The notes under the pieces were generated by a model. It was given only the letters and a program-made list of their open reading frames with translations, did no database searches and was not told the origin of the DNA. 64,000 nucleotides of DNA, from NCBI RefSeq assembly GCF_011420305.2, contig NZ_CP061769.1, forward strand, positions 4,141,001-4,205,000. The letters run 5' to 3'. Source of the stretch: Nocardioides ochotonae. GTDB taxonomy: Bacteria; Actinomycetota; Actinomycetes; Propionibacteriales; Nocardioidaceae. The position numbers were made by a program, and so were the translations under genes. This document shows, one piece after another, positions 34,086-42,478 of the stretch (within the stretch, counting starts at the first letter, position 1; each line of letters begins with the position of its first letter).

Positions 34086-35075
34086 TCAGCCGCCGGCGAC
34101 CCAGCGCATCGAGCTGCCGTGGCCGTGAGTCCAGGCAACCGCGCGGCCGTCGACGCCGGTGACGAACGTCGAGTGGTCCTCGGGCACCGCCGGGCCGGTC
34201 TCGGTGACGCGGGGCAGCACCCGCTTGCCCTCGTTGCTGACCCAGTGGCAGGTGCCGTCGGCCACCAGCCCGGTCATCAGGTCGTGGAAGCGCTCGCGGT
34301 CGGCGGGCTCGAGGTAGGCGATCACCGCGCTGTGGATGACCACCACCGGACCGTGCGAGGCGGCGACCTCGATCAGCTCCGGCAGGCCGGTGAGCAGGTC
34401 CCCGCGGACCAGGTGGGGCGGCTCGGCGCGGGCGATCTTGATGGCCTGGCGCAGCCGCTCGCGGCGCTCGTCCTGCTCGGGCCAGACCAGGTTCTCCAAC
34501 CACGCCATCGCGTCCTCGTCGGTGACGTCACCGGGGTTGAGGTCCAGCCCACCGCGCCAGGCGACGCGCGGCAACCGGTCCGGCAGCGGCGGGTTGCCGG
34601 CGCGCACCGCACAGGACAGCCGCGGCTCCTCGCCGAGCAGCACGGTCCCCGCGTCGGTCTCCCAGGCGTAGCCCCACCGGTCGGGGTAGAGGCACAGCCC
34701 CGCGCTGGCACCGACCTCGAGCAGGCTGATCGGCGCGGTCAGCCCGAGCGAGACGATCGCGGGCAGCAGGGTCGCCATCCGCCCGGCCTCGTTGGTCTGG
34801 GTCGAGCGCCGGAGGATCGTCGCCCGGATGGTCCCCTCATCGCCGAGGAGCGCCGCGCGGAGCGCGTCGTACGGCCCGGGTGCGGGTACGCCGTGCCACC
34901 GGGCCGCGGCGAAGACCAGGTTGGGCTGCTGCTTGATCGCCGGCAGGGTGCCCAGCCAGGCCAGCACCTCCTGGTCCTCGGCGACCGCTGCCGCCCACGC
35001 GCTGAAGCAGGGTGAGTCGCCGGCGTCGGAGGCGAAGAGCGCGTACTGCTCGGCCGGGTCGGTGAAGGGCTCCAT
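34086..35075 (-). CDS. DUF2332 family protein
   Basis: 329-aa conserved actinobacterial protein of unknown function. The central part has the look of a class I methyltransferase-like fold (ISLLEVGASAGLCLYPDR, then GLDLNPGDV and VVVIHSAVIAYL), which is the DUF2332 pattern, though no methyltransferase activity is established. ATG 35075 is preferred; the frame runs on to 35747 but into the opposite-strand genes. A CATGAT -10-like box lies 6 bases upstream, suggesting leaderless expression. Divergent from the NfeD-like/flotillin pair. Confidence 0.82.
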   Translation of the reverse strand: MEPFTDPAEQYALFASDAGDSPCFSAWAAAVAEDQEVLAWLGTLPAIKQQPNLVFAAARWHGVPAPGPYDALRAALLGDEGTIRATILRRSTQTNEAGRMATLLPAIVSLGLTAPISLLEVGASAGLCLYPDRWGYAWETDAGTVLLGEEPRLSCAVRAGNPPLPDRLPRVAWRGGLDLNPGDVTDEDAMAWLENLVWPEQDERRERLRQAIKIARAEPPHLVRGDLLTGLPELIEVAASHGPVVVIHSAVIAYLEPADRERFHDLMTGLVADGTCHWVSNEGKRVLPRVTETGPAVPEDHSTFVTGVDGRAVAWTHGHGSSMRWVAGG

Positions 35076-35165
35076 TGCCGCATCATGGCCCACCGAGCCC
35101 GCCGATGAGGCTAGGGTTTGGCTTCCGGCTGTCTCGGTTGACGGCCACGGGGGGAGACGCAGGAG

Positions 35166-35687
35166 ATGACGCCGTTCCTGATCATCGGGATCGTCGGGCT
35201 GGCGCTGCTCGCAGTCTCCCTGCTCTTCGGCGACGTCCTCGACGGCGTGGGTGACGGACTCCTCGGCGGCCTCGGCGGCGACCTGTTCTCGACGGCGGTG
35301 ATCGGCGCGTTCATCTCCGCCTTCGGCTTCGGCACCGCGGCGGTCGACGGCGCCGACGGCCCGCTCGCCGTCGCCGTGCCGGTGGGCGTCGGCGCGGGCG
35401 TGCTCTTCGCCTGGTTCGCGGCCCGGCTGACCAACCTGGTCCGCGGCGGCGGCAGCGACGCCACCCTGCAGACCGACGACGCCATCGGCCGCGACGGCAC
35501 CGTCACCACCGAGATCCCCGCCGACGGCCTCGGCACCGTGCGGGTCCTGGTCGGCGGCCACGTGCTGCGCCTCAACGCGCGCGCCACCGAGCAGATCCCC
35601 TCGGGCACCGCCATCCACGTGACCGGCGTGCTGTCCCCCACCGCTGTCACGGTCGCGCCCGTGTGGCCCCTCGACCCCCCGGACTGA
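35166..35687 (+). CDS. NfeD-like membrane protein, flotillin partner
   Basis: 173-aa protein with two to three hydrophobic helices (residues 2-22, 42-60 and 66-86) followed by a soluble beta-rich C-terminal part of about 75 residues that resembles the NfeD OB-fold (GRDGTVTTEIPADGLGTVRV, then HVTGVLSPTAVTV). Such proteins are typically encoded beside SPFH/flotillin genes, as here. A GCAGGAG ribosome site precedes ATG 35166. It ends 44 bases before the flotillin start, so the pair is an operon. Family assignment rests on fold pattern plus context. Confidence 0.72.
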   Translation: MTPFLIIGIVGLALLAVSLLFGDVLDGVGDGLLGGLGGDLFSTAVIGAFISAFGFGTAAVDGADGPLAVAVPVGVGAGVLFAWFAARLTNLVRGGGSDATLQTDDAIGRDGTVTTEIPADGLGTVRVLVGGHVLRLNARATEQIPSGTAIHVTGVLSPTAVTVAPVWPLDPPD

Positions 35688-35731
35688 TCCCTCTCCCGCG
35701 CCGCGGGACACCTCCCTCGGAAAGGACCCAC

Positions 35732-37270
35732 GTGCCAGACTCCGCACTCGTTCCCATCGTTGGCCTGATCGCCCTCGTCGTCCTCCTCGTCCTGCTGGTC
35801 ACCAGCCGCTACAAGGTGGCCGGCCCCAACGAGGCGTTCATCGTCACCGGCCGCAAGGGCAAGGCGGTGATCAACCCCGAGACCGGCGCGCTGACCACCG
35901 ACCTCTCCGGGCAGAAGGTCATCCTCGGCGGTGGCACGTTCGTCATCCCGTTCGTGCAGAAGCTCGGCACCCTCGACCTCTCCAGCCGCCGCATCTCGGT
36001 GCAGATCCGCGGCGCCGTCTCCGGGCAGGGCATCAAGCTCAACGTCGAGGGCGTCGCGATCGTCAAGGTCGGCGGCAACGCCGACCAGATCCGGCTCGCC
36101 GCCCAGCGCTTCCTCTCCCAGCAGGCCGACATCGAGCCGTTCACCCAGGAGGTGCTCGCCGGCGCGCTGCGCTCGATCGTCGGCGGTCTCACCGTCGAGC
36201 AGATCATCCGCGACCGCGGCGCCTTCGCCCAGCGCGTCGCCGACGAGTCGGAGAACTCCCTCACCGGCCAGGGCCTGATCCTCGACACCTTCCAGATCCA
36301 GGACGTCACCGACGACGGCAGCTACCTCGCCGACCTCGGCCGCCCCGAGGCCGCCCGGATCGGCCAGACCGCGGCGATCGCCGAGGCCAACGCCCGCCAG
36401 GCCGCCGAGCAGGCGCGGATCAAGGCCGAGGAGGAGATCGCGATCTCCCAGCGCACGCTGGCGCTGAAGCAGGCCGAGATCAAGGCCGAGACCGACGCCG
36501 CCTCCGCCACCGCGGCGGCCGCCGGGCCGCTCGCCCAGGCCGAGCGGGACCAGGCGATCTTCGCCGAGCAGGAGAAGGTCGCCGTCCAGCAGGCCGCGCT
36601 GACCGAGCGCCAGCTCGAGACCGAGGTCCGCAAGCCCGCCGACGCCGCGCGCTACCGCGTGGAGCAGGAGGCCGAGGCCCAGCGCAGCGCCGAGATCGCC
36701 GCCGCCGAGGCCCGCAAGGCCGCCTCGATCGCCGCCGCCCAGGCCAAGGCCGAGGAGGCGCGCCTGACCGGTGAGGCCGAGCGCTCGCGCCGGGCCGCAC
36801 TGGCCGACGCCGAGGCGATCGAGGGCGCCAAGCGCGGCGAGGCCGAGAAGGCCCGTCGTACGGCGGAGGCCGACGCGCTGCGCGCCGAGGGCGAGGCCAA
36901 GGCCGCCGCGACCCTGGCGATCGGCCAGGCCGAGGCGGAGGCGATGGACAAGCGCGCCGAGGCGTTCGCCCACTACAACGACGCCGCGGTGCTGCAGATG
37001 CTCATCGAGGTGCTGCCGCAGGTGGCCCGCGAGGTCGCCGCCCCGATCGGCGCGATCGACCAGCTGACGGTGGTCTCCACCGACGGCGCGGCCGCGCTCC
37101 CGCGCCAGGTCACCGACAACGTCGTGCAGACGATGTCGATGCTGAAGACCACGACCGGGCTCGACCTCGAGGCGCTGATCAAGCGTGCCGTCGAGGGCGC
37201 GGTGCCCTCCGCGACCCCCGCGCCGCGCAACGGCGTCAACGGCGAGGACCAGCTGGCCACGCGCGACTGA
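35732..37270 (+). CDS. flotillin / SPFH domain protein
   Basis: 512-aa membrane-scaffold protein. An N-terminal helix (residues 5-24, ALVPIVGLIALVVLLVLLV) anchors it; the SPFH/band-7 domain covers about 28-205; then a long Ala/Glu/Lys/Arg coiled coil (about 215-410) with many EAEKARR-like heptads; the C-terminal part resembles the flotillin tail. Flotillins organise functional membrane microdomains. GTG start at 35732 with a GGAAAGGA ribosome site. Cotranscribed with the NfeD-like gene upstream; a repeat and hairpin follow the stop. Confidence 0.92.
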   Translation: MPDSALVPIVGLIALVVLLVLLVTSRYKVAGPNEAFIVTGRKGKAVINPETGALTTDLSGQKVILGGGTFVIPFVQKLGTLDLSSRRISVQIRGAVSGQGIKLNVEGVAIVKVGGNADQIRLAAQRFLSQQADIEPFTQEVLAGALRSIVGGLTVEQIIRDRGAFAQRVADESENSLTGQGLILDTFQIQDVTDDGSYLADLGRPEAARIGQTAAIAEANARQAAEQARIKAEEEIAISQRTLALKQAEIKAETDAASATAAAAGPLAQAERDQAIFAEQEKVAVQQAALTERQLETEVRKPADAARYRVEQEAEAQRSAEIAAAEARKAASIAAAQAKAEEARLTGEAERSRRAALADAEAIEGAKRGEAEKARRTAEADALRAEGEAKAAATLAIGQAEAEAMDKRAEAFAHYNDAAVLQMLIEVLPQVAREVAAPIGAIDQLTVVSTDGAAALPRQVTDNVVQTMSMLKTTTGLDLEALIKRAVEGAVPSATPAPRNGVNGEDQLATRD

Positions 37271-37280
37271 CCGCGCCCGA

Positions 37281-37313
37281 CGCACGACAGGGCGCACGAC
37301 ACGACGCACGACA
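37281..37313. repeat. three CGCACGACA repeats at 12-bp period
   Basis: Exact copies at 37281-37289, 37293-37301 and 37305-37313 between the flotillin stop and the terminator hairpin. Function unknown; probably a local tandem duplication. Confidence 0.6.
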
Positions 37314-37349
37314 GGACGGGTGGGTGGCCGACGGCCGCCCACCCGTCCT
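37313..37349. terminator. bidirectional hairpin terminator
   Basis: AGGACGGGTGGG (37313-37324) pairs perfectly with 37338-37349, with an inner GGCC/GGCC. It separates the convergent flotillin and aldehyde dehydrogenase genes. Confidence 0.75.
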
Positions 37350-37354
37350 CGCGT

Positions 37355-38812
37355 TCAGTCGGCGGGCAGCGCGACGTAGGTGGTCTCGAGGTACTCCTCG
37401 ATCCCCTCGAACCCGCCCTCGCGCCCGAACCCGCTCGCCTTCACCCCACCGAAGGGCGCAGCCGGGTTGGACAACAGGCCGGTGTTGACCCCGACCATCC
37501 CGAAGTCGAGCGCCTCGGCCATCCGGATCGTGCGGGACAGGTCGCGGGTGTAGACGTAGGAGGCCAGGCCGTACTCGGTGTCGTTGGCGCGGCGCACCGC
37601 CTCCTCCTCGGTCTCGAAGGTGCTGATCGGCGCGACCGGACCGAAGACCTCCTCGCGCGCCAGCGCCGCGTCGTGCGGTACGCCGAGGAGCACGGTCGGC
37701 GGGTAGAAGTAGCCGGCGCCCTCGGGCACGCTCCCGCGGCCGGCGACCTCGGCCCCGTCTGCCACCGCAGCGTCCACCAGGCCGGCGACCGAGGCCACCG
37801 CCGCCTCGTCGATGAGCGGGCCCACCTCGACCCCGTCGTCCTGGCCGCGGCCGACCCGCAACGCGGCCATCCGCTCGCCGAGGCGGCGACCGAACTCGGC
37901 GGCCACCGAGGAGTGCACGAGGAACCGGTTGGCGGCGGTGCAGGCCTCGCCCATGTTGCGCATCTTGGCCACCATCGCCCCGTCCACGGCCGCGTCGAGG
38001 TCGGCGTCCTCGAAGACCAGGAACGGGGCGTTGCCGCCGAGCTCCATGCTCAGACGCTGCAGGTGGTCGGCGGACTGGCGCACCAGCGTGCGCCCGACCG
38101 GCGTGGACCCGGTGAAGCTCACCTTGCGCAGCCGCGGGTCGTCCTGGAGGGTCTCGCTGACCTCGCGCGAGCGGGTGGTGGTCACGACGTTGAGCACGCC
38201 CGCCGGCAGCCCGACCTCCTCGAGCACCGCGGCCAGGGCCAGCATCGTCAGCGGGGTCTGCTGGGCCGGCTTGACGACCATCGTGCAGCCCGCGGCGACG
38301 GCGGGGGCGATCTTGCGGGTGCCCATCGCGAGCGGGAAGTTCCACGGCGTGATGAACAGGCAGGGGCCGACCGGCTTCTTCATGGTCAGCAGCCGGCTGC
38401 CGCCGGCCGGGGCGGGCATCCAGCGTCCGTGGATGCGGACCGCCTCCTCGGAGAACCAGCGCAGGAACTCGTTGCCGTAGCCCACCTCCCCGCGCGCCTC
38501 GGCGAGCGGCTTGCCCATCTCCAGGCTCATCAGGTGGGCGAAGTCGTCGGTGCGCGCGGCCACCAGCTCGAAGGCGCGCCGCAGGATCTCCCCGCGCTCG
38601 CGCGGCGGGGTGCGGGCCCAGTCGTGCTGGGCGGCGACTGCCGCATCGAGCGCGGCCACCGCGTCGGCGGGGTCGGCGTCGGCCACATCGGTGAGCACCG
38701 AGGCATCGGCGGGGTCGAGGACGTCGAAGCGGCGATCACCGGTCGCCGGTCGCCACCCGCCGGCGACGAAGAGGTTGCGGTGGTCGGGTCCGAGGAGGTC
38801 GAGTCCGCTCAT
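37355..38812 (-). CDS. NAD(P)-dependent aldehyde dehydrogenase (succinate-semialdehyde dehydrogenase-like)
   Basis: 485-aa aldehyde dehydrogenase. FITPWNFPLAMGTRKIAPAV is the cofactor-binding signature, FTGSTPVGR the glycine motif, the general base Glu is in MELGGNAPF and the nucleophile Cys in GEACTAANRF. The overall pattern (EVFGPVAPI, NDTEYGLASYVYTRDL) resembles GabD-type succinate-semialdehyde dehydrogenase, but the substrate cannot be fixed by eye. ATG 38812 gives the family N-terminus; the frame extends to 38968. Monocistronic, between a terminator and a gap holding a candidate small RNA on the other strand. Confidence 0.93.
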   Translation of the reverse strand: MSGLDLLGPDHRNLFVAGGWRPATGDRRFDVLDPADASVLTDVADADPADAVAALDAAVAAQHDWARTPPRERGEILRRAFELVAARTDDFAHLMSLEMGKPLAEARGEVGYGNEFLRWFSEEAVRIHGRWMPAPAGGSRLLTMKKPVGPCLFITPWNFPLAMGTRKIAPAVAAGCTMVVKPAQQTPLTMLALAAVLEEVGLPAGVLNVVTTTRSREVSETLQDDPRLRKVSFTGSTPVGRTLVRQSADHLQRLSMELGGNAPFLVFEDADLDAAVDGAMVAKMRNMGEACTAANRFLVHSSVAAEFGRRLGERMAALRVGRGQDDGVEVGPLIDEAAVASVAGLVDAAVADGAEVAGRGSVPEGAGYFYPPTVLLGVPHDAALAREEVFGPVAPISTFETEEEAVRRANDTEYGLASYVYTRDLSRTIRMAEALDFGMVGVNTGLLSNPAAPFGGVKASGFGREGGFEGIEEYLETTYVALPAD

Positions 38813-38933
38813 GTCGCGATCCTGCCACCCCGCACCCACGCCGGTCCGCGCGCCGATGTGACCGACGCCCCAAAACTCTGGGGATCTCGTGGGATCCGCT
38901 GACACGGACGAGCGGGCCGTGCCAACATTCGGG

Positions 38934-39010
38934 TGTCGATTTCGGAGGGAGCACCCTGAACTCGACATGGACCCCTCGCCGACCCCATGCGGTGAGGGGT
39001 CCTCTTATTT
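38934..39010 (+). ncRNA. candidate small RNA with own promoter and intrinsic terminator
   Basis: A gene-free 215-base gap holds, in order on the plus strand: CTGACA (38899-38904), 18 bases, CAACAT (38923-38928), then a nested hairpin starting at the expected transcription start: TGTCGA (38934-38939) pairs with TCGACA (38962-38967), with inner TTC/GAA and AGGG/CCCT stems. Next a 12-bp stem GGACCCCTCGCC/GGTGAGGGGTCC (38969-39002) is followed by TCTTATTT. The T-rich tail is on the plus strand, where no protein gene precedes it. Together these look like a 77-nt transcription unit. No known RNA family recognised. Confidence 0.45.
38969..39010 (+). terminator. intrinsic terminator with T-rich tail
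   Basis: 12-bp stem (one G-T pair), 10-base loop and TCTTATTT on the plus strand. It may also serve the minus-strand penicillin-binding protein gene that ends at 39028, although no T-tract is seen in that direction. Confidence 0.7.
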
Positions 39011-39027
39011 CCCGGGCTCCCGGGCCC

Positions 39028-40965
39028 TCAGCGCGCGGCGCTGAGGACGCGGCGCAGGACCGGTCCGGCGGTGCCGGAGCCCGAGCCCCCACGCTCGACG
39101 AGGACGGCGACGGCGAGGTCGCCCTGGGCCGCCACCATCCAGGCGTGGGTGTCCACCGCGCCGCTCGCGCCGTACTCCGCGGTGCCGGTCTTGGCGATCA
39201 CGGGCGGGCCGGGCAGGTCGCCCAGCAGCCGGCCGGTGCCCTCGGTCACCACCGCTCGCAGCATCGCCCGCAGCTGCCGGGCCTCGGCGCCGGTGAGCGG
39301 GGCGATATCCTGCGGCGCCTCCACCTCGACCTGCTCGACCAGTCGCGGGACCACGGTCGACCCGGCCTGCACCGAGCCGATGACCGCCGCCATCGCCATC
39401 GGGGAGGCCAGCACGGTGCCCTGGCCGATCAGGTCGGCGGCGGCCTCCGTCTCGGTGGCGGGCGGCTTCACGCTGCCGAAGTACGCCGGGAAGCCGAGGT
39501 CGTGGTCGACCCCGAGGCCGAGCGAGGCCGCGGCGGCGGCGAGGTCGTCCTCACCCAGCCGGTCGCGGGCCTCGATGAAGGCGGTGTTGCACGACTGGGC
39601 GACCGCCTCGCGCAGCGTGATCCGGCCGAGAGCGGCGTCGGGATAGCCGGAGTAGTTGCCGAACCGCTTGCCGTCCACGGTGGTCGACGGCGGGCACGAG
39701 ACCGGGGAGTCAGGGCGGAGACCGGCGCGCAGCAGCGCCAGGCTGCTGGCGATCTTGAAGGTGGAGCCCGGGGCGTACTGGCCGTAGGTCGCAACGTTGT
39801 AGCCGTCGGTGCCCGGGCCGTTGGCGGCGGCGAGGACGGCGCCGTCGCTGGGGCGCAGCGCCACCACCGCGCTGGCCGGGCCGATGTCGGACAGCGCCGC
39901 CTCGGCCGCCGCCTGCAGCTCGAGGTCGAGGGTGAGCGCGAGGTCCTCGCCGTCGACCGCGTCGACCCGGAAGAGCTCGCGCTCGTCGTCCCCGCCGGAG
40001 GGGTCGTCGGAGACCGCGGCGACCACCACGCCCGGCGTGCCGCGCAGCTGCTCGTCGTAGCGCGCCTGGAGCCCGGAGATCCCGGCCACGTCGCCGGCGC
40101 GGTAGCGATCGGGGTCTTCCTCGACCATCTCCGCGGTCACCGGCCCCACCGTGCCGAGGATCGGTGCCGCGAACTCACGGCTCGGCGCCAGCGCCAGCTC
40201 GTCCTGGACGCCCAGCACCCCCTCGATGTCGGGATAGGCGCGCGCCACCGCCGGCGGCACCTCGTCACGGCGCAGGGTGATCGCCTCCACGAAGGCCAGC
40301 TCGCCGGCCGAGCGCACCTGCCGGGCGTACGCCGCGGCGTCGATGCCGACCAGCGCCGCGAGCCGGCGTGCCGCGGCCACCGCCTGCGCCCGGGTGACCC
40401 GGGACCTGTCCACACCGAGGCGCAGCACCGGACGCTCGGTGACCAGGGCGAGACCGCGGGCGCCGAGGATGTCCCCCCGCGCCGGCGTGACGGTGGTGGC
40501 GTCGAGGAGCTCATCGTCCTCGAGCGAGCCCTCGACCACCGTCGAGTCCCAGAGCGGCCGCCAGCCCTCACCGGAGCGCTCCAGGGCGACCTCGGTGGTG
40601 TAGCTCCACGGCTCCGGCGCCAGCGGCCAGCTCCAGGCGAGGGTCGCGGTCGCCCCCGGGTCGCCGTCGGTGCCGGTGTCGCGCTGGACGTCCTCGACGG
40701 TGACCTCGGGCTCGACCTCGCCGAGCCGCGCGACGATCTCGGGGTACGCCGTGGCGGCCTCGGCGGCGCCCGGCCCGCCCAGCTCCAGCCCCTTGAGGTC
40801 GCCGTCCGCCAGCGCCTGCGCCAGCTCCTCCGCGGCCGGGCGCGGGTCCGGGCCGTCGTCGCCGTCCTCGGTGCAGGCGGCGAGGGAGCCGGCGAGGGCC
40901 AGGGCGAGCGCGGCAGCACCGGCACGTGCCGGGATCCGGAGGGGAGGCATGGAGTGATCATCCAT
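39028..40965 (-). CDS. penicillin-binding protein with MecA-type N-terminal domain (lipoprotein)
   Basis: 645-aa class B-like transpeptidase on the outer face of the membrane. A signal peptide ends in a lipobox-like LAGSLAAC. An NTF2-like MecA_N domain (about 50-160) is followed by the PBP dimerisation domain and a transpeptidase domain with catalytic serine in PGSTFKIA, second motif SCN and third motif AKTGTAEYG. This architecture matches low-affinity MecA/PBP3-like proteins. ATG 40965 overlaps the SGNH hydrolase stop by 4 bases; ATG 40950 (MPPLRIPARAG) is an alternative. Candidate role: cross-linking when the main PBPs are inhibited. Confidence 0.93.
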   Translation of the reverse strand: MDDHSMPPLRIPARAGAAALALALAGSLAACTEDGDDGPDPRPAAEELAQALADGDLKGLELGGPGAAEAATAYPEIVARLGEVEPEVTVEDVQRDTGTDGDPGATATLAWSWPLAPEPWSYTTEVALERSGEGWRPLWDSTVVEGSLEDDELLDATTVTPARGDILGARGLALVTERPVLRLGVDRSRVTRAQAVAAARRLAALVGIDAAAYARQVRSAGELAFVEAITLRRDEVPPAVARAYPDIEGVLGVQDELALAPSREFAAPILGTVGPVTAEMVEEDPDRYRAGDVAGISGLQARYDEQLRGTPGVVVAAVSDDPSGGDDERELFRVDAVDGEDLALTLDLELQAAAEAALSDIGPASAVVALRPSDGAVLAAANGPGTDGYNVATYGQYAPGSTFKIASSLALLRAGLRPDSPVSCPPSTTVDGKRFGNYSGYPDAALGRITLREAVAQSCNTAFIEARDRLGEDDLAAAAASLGLGVDHDLGFPAYFGSVKPPATETEAAADLIGQGTVLASPMAMAAVIGSVQAGSTVVPRLVEQVEVEAPQDIAPLTGAEARQLRAMLRAVVTEGTGRLLGDLPGPPVIAKTGTAEYGASGAVDTHAWMVAAQGDLAVAVLVERGGSGSGTAGPVLRRVLSAAR

Positions 40966-41801
40966 CACCCGCCGGCCCGCAGGCGGGCGCCCACCAGCGG
41001 CGTGTAGCCGGCGCGGTGACCGGCCCGGTTGGGGTGGTAGCTCTCGCGCAGCGGCCGCGACAGCCCGTTGATCCACTCGACGTCGTCACACACGGCGTGC
41101 CCGGTGAAGGCGGCGCTGGGATCGGCGAACCCGAAGCCCTCGGCGCTCGCCGCGGTGCGCAACGCGGCGTTGAGCGCGCGCTGGGTGTCGGCGAGACGGC
41201 GCTGCTCGGCGGGTGAGAACCAGGTGGCGAGGTTGCAGTCCTCGCCCATGAAGAGCCGCGGATAGCCGACCACGACCACCACCGCGCCCGGTGCGCGGGC
41301 CTCGATGCGGCGCATCAGCCGGGCGAGGCGGCGGGGCAGCCGGTCGCGGACCACGGCGTCGGCCCCGTCGACCGCCCGGCCGCAGTCGCTCACCCACCGC
41401 GGCAGCGCGCACTCGGTGAGCACCGAGGTGAACCGGGCGTCGTTGCCGCCCACCCCCACGCTCACGTAGTCGGCCCCGACGAGCGCCGCGAGCTGGTGGC
41501 GGCGCACCTGCCGCACGGTGGCACCCGCGCACGCCTCGAAGCGCAGCCGCCAGCCCTCCGCGACCGCGACGCGGTGCGGATAGGCGCGCGTCGAGCGCAG
41601 GCAGCCCGACCCGTCCGCGAGGTAGTCGCGGGTGCCGACGCCGGAGGAGTAGGAGTCGCCGAGCGCGACGTACACGGGCGGTGCGTCGCGACCCGCCGGC
41701 TCCGCCGAGGCGCTCGGCGGGCCGGCCGCGAGGGGAAGGGCGAGGACGGACATCAGGACGGCCAGCAGCAGGCCGAGGGCCAGGGCGGGAGAGCGGGGCA
41801 C
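40965..41801 (-). CDS. secreted SGNH/GDSL-type hydrolase
   Basis: 278-aa esterase or lipase. Residues 1-33 form a signal peptide (ALALGLLLAVLMSVLALPLA core, ASA cleavage). The mature protein shows the SGNH blocks: YVALGDSYSSG with nucleophile Ser, VGVGGNDARF (block III) and the C-terminal GHRAGYTPLV region; catalytic His and Asp are probably within the HPN/GHR part. It resembles SGNH hydrolases acting on lipids or cell-wall esters. Its stop overlaps the penicillin-binding protein ATG, suggesting a shared envelope role. Confidence 0.9.
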   Translation of the reverse strand: MPRSPALALGLLLAVLMSVLALPLAAGPPSASAEPAGRDAPPVYVALGDSYSSGVGTRDYLADGSGCLRSTRAYPHRVAVAEGWRLRFEACAGATVRQVRRHQLAALVGADYVSVGVGGNDARFTSVLTECALPRWVSDCGRAVDGADAVVRDRLPRRLARLMRRIEARAPGAVVVVVGYPRLFMGEDCNLATWFSPAEQRRLADTQRALNAALRTAASAEGFGFADPSAAFTGHAVCDDVEWINGLSRPLRESYHPNRAGHRAGYTPLVGARLRAGG

Positions 41802-41820
41802 GACGACCTCCGGGGGCTCG

Positions 41821-41842
41821 GGCGGCCGCTGGCGCGGCCGCC
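41821..41842. repeat. perfect 9-bp inverted repeat
   Basis: GGCGGCCGC-TGGC-GCGGCCGCC, just upstream of the SGNH hydrolase start and within the divergent promoter region shared with the DoxX-like gene. Could be an RNA hairpin in a leader or an operator. Confidence 0.45.
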
Positions 41843-41975
41843 ACCCCAGACCACCACCGGCCGCCGGCTCGGGGCAGGGTCCTTCGCCGGGCCTGGGGAG
41901 ACGGGTGTCCCGGGTCCCCCGGTGGAGGAGAGGTGGCCCCGGCCGGCGGTCCAGCCCGGTTTGGCACCCTCTGCC

Positions 41976-41981
41976 TAGGTT
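41976..41981 (+). promoter_or_regulatory. -10 box of leaderless promoter
   Basis: TAGGTT with 5 bases to the ATG at 41987 of the DoxX-like gene. Confidence 0.5.
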
Positions 41982-41986
41982 GGGCC

Positions 41987-42412
41987 ATGGCCTCCCTCAC
42001 CGACGCGCCGCCCACCTCGCTGCCGCGCACCGTCGCCCGCCGCCTGCTCGGCGCGATCCTCCTCTTCGCCGGCGTCAGCCACCTGACGTTCGCCCGCGAG
42101 GAGTTCAGCGCCCAGGTGCCCGACTGGTTCCCCGTCGGCGACGACCCCGTCGTCCTGGTGTCGGGCATCGCCGAGATCAGCCTCGGCGCCGCGCTGGTCG
42201 CCTGGACCCGGGGCCGGATCCCGACCGGGCTGCTCGCCGCGGCGTTCTTCATCGCGATCTTCCCGGGCAACATCGCGCAGTACGTCGAGGGGACCGACGC
42301 CTTCGGCCTGGACAGCGACCGCAAGCGCTTCGTCAGGCTCTTCTTCCAGCCGCTCCTCGTCGTCTGGGCACTCTGGTCCACCGCCGCGTGGCGGGACCGG
42401 CCGCGCGGCTGA
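41987..42412 (+). CDS. DoxX-like small membrane protein
   Basis: 141-aa membrane protein with four predicted helices (about 18-32, 50-70, 76-95 and 118-135). The pattern ARRLLGAILLFAGVSHLTFA and IAEISLGAALV fits the DoxX/DUF417-like quinone-redox-associated family of actinobacteria. Function unknown. ATG 41987 is supported by the leaderless -10 box 5 bases upstream; the longer frame from 41681 lacks any coding signature. It ends just before a perfect terminator hairpin. Confidence 0.82.
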   Translation: MASLTDAPPTSLPRTVARRLLGAILLFAGVSHLTFAREEFSAQVPDWFPVGDDPVVLVSGIAEISLGAALVAWTRGRIPTGLLAAAFFIAIFPGNIAQYVEGTDAFGLDSDRKRFVRLFFQPLLVVWALWSTAAWRDRPRG

Positions 42413-42427
42413 GGGCCGGACGCACAA

Positions 42428-42457
42428 CAGGGCCCACCGGAGATCCGGTGGGCCCTG
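42428..42457. terminator. perfect 13-bp hairpin, bidirectional terminator
   Basis: CAGGGCCCACCGG pairs perfectly with CCGGTGGGCCCTG around an AGAT loop, between the convergent DoxX-like and deaD genes. Confidence 0.85.
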
Positions 42458-42478
42458 CTGGGTGCGGCGCGGGTGGGC

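Noticed and set aside
38967..39051. Small plus-strand frame beginning MDPSPTPCGEGSS inside the candidate small RNA
   Set aside because: It would run through the terminator stem and into the end of the penicillin-binding protein gene on the other strand; no ribosome site at correct spacing.
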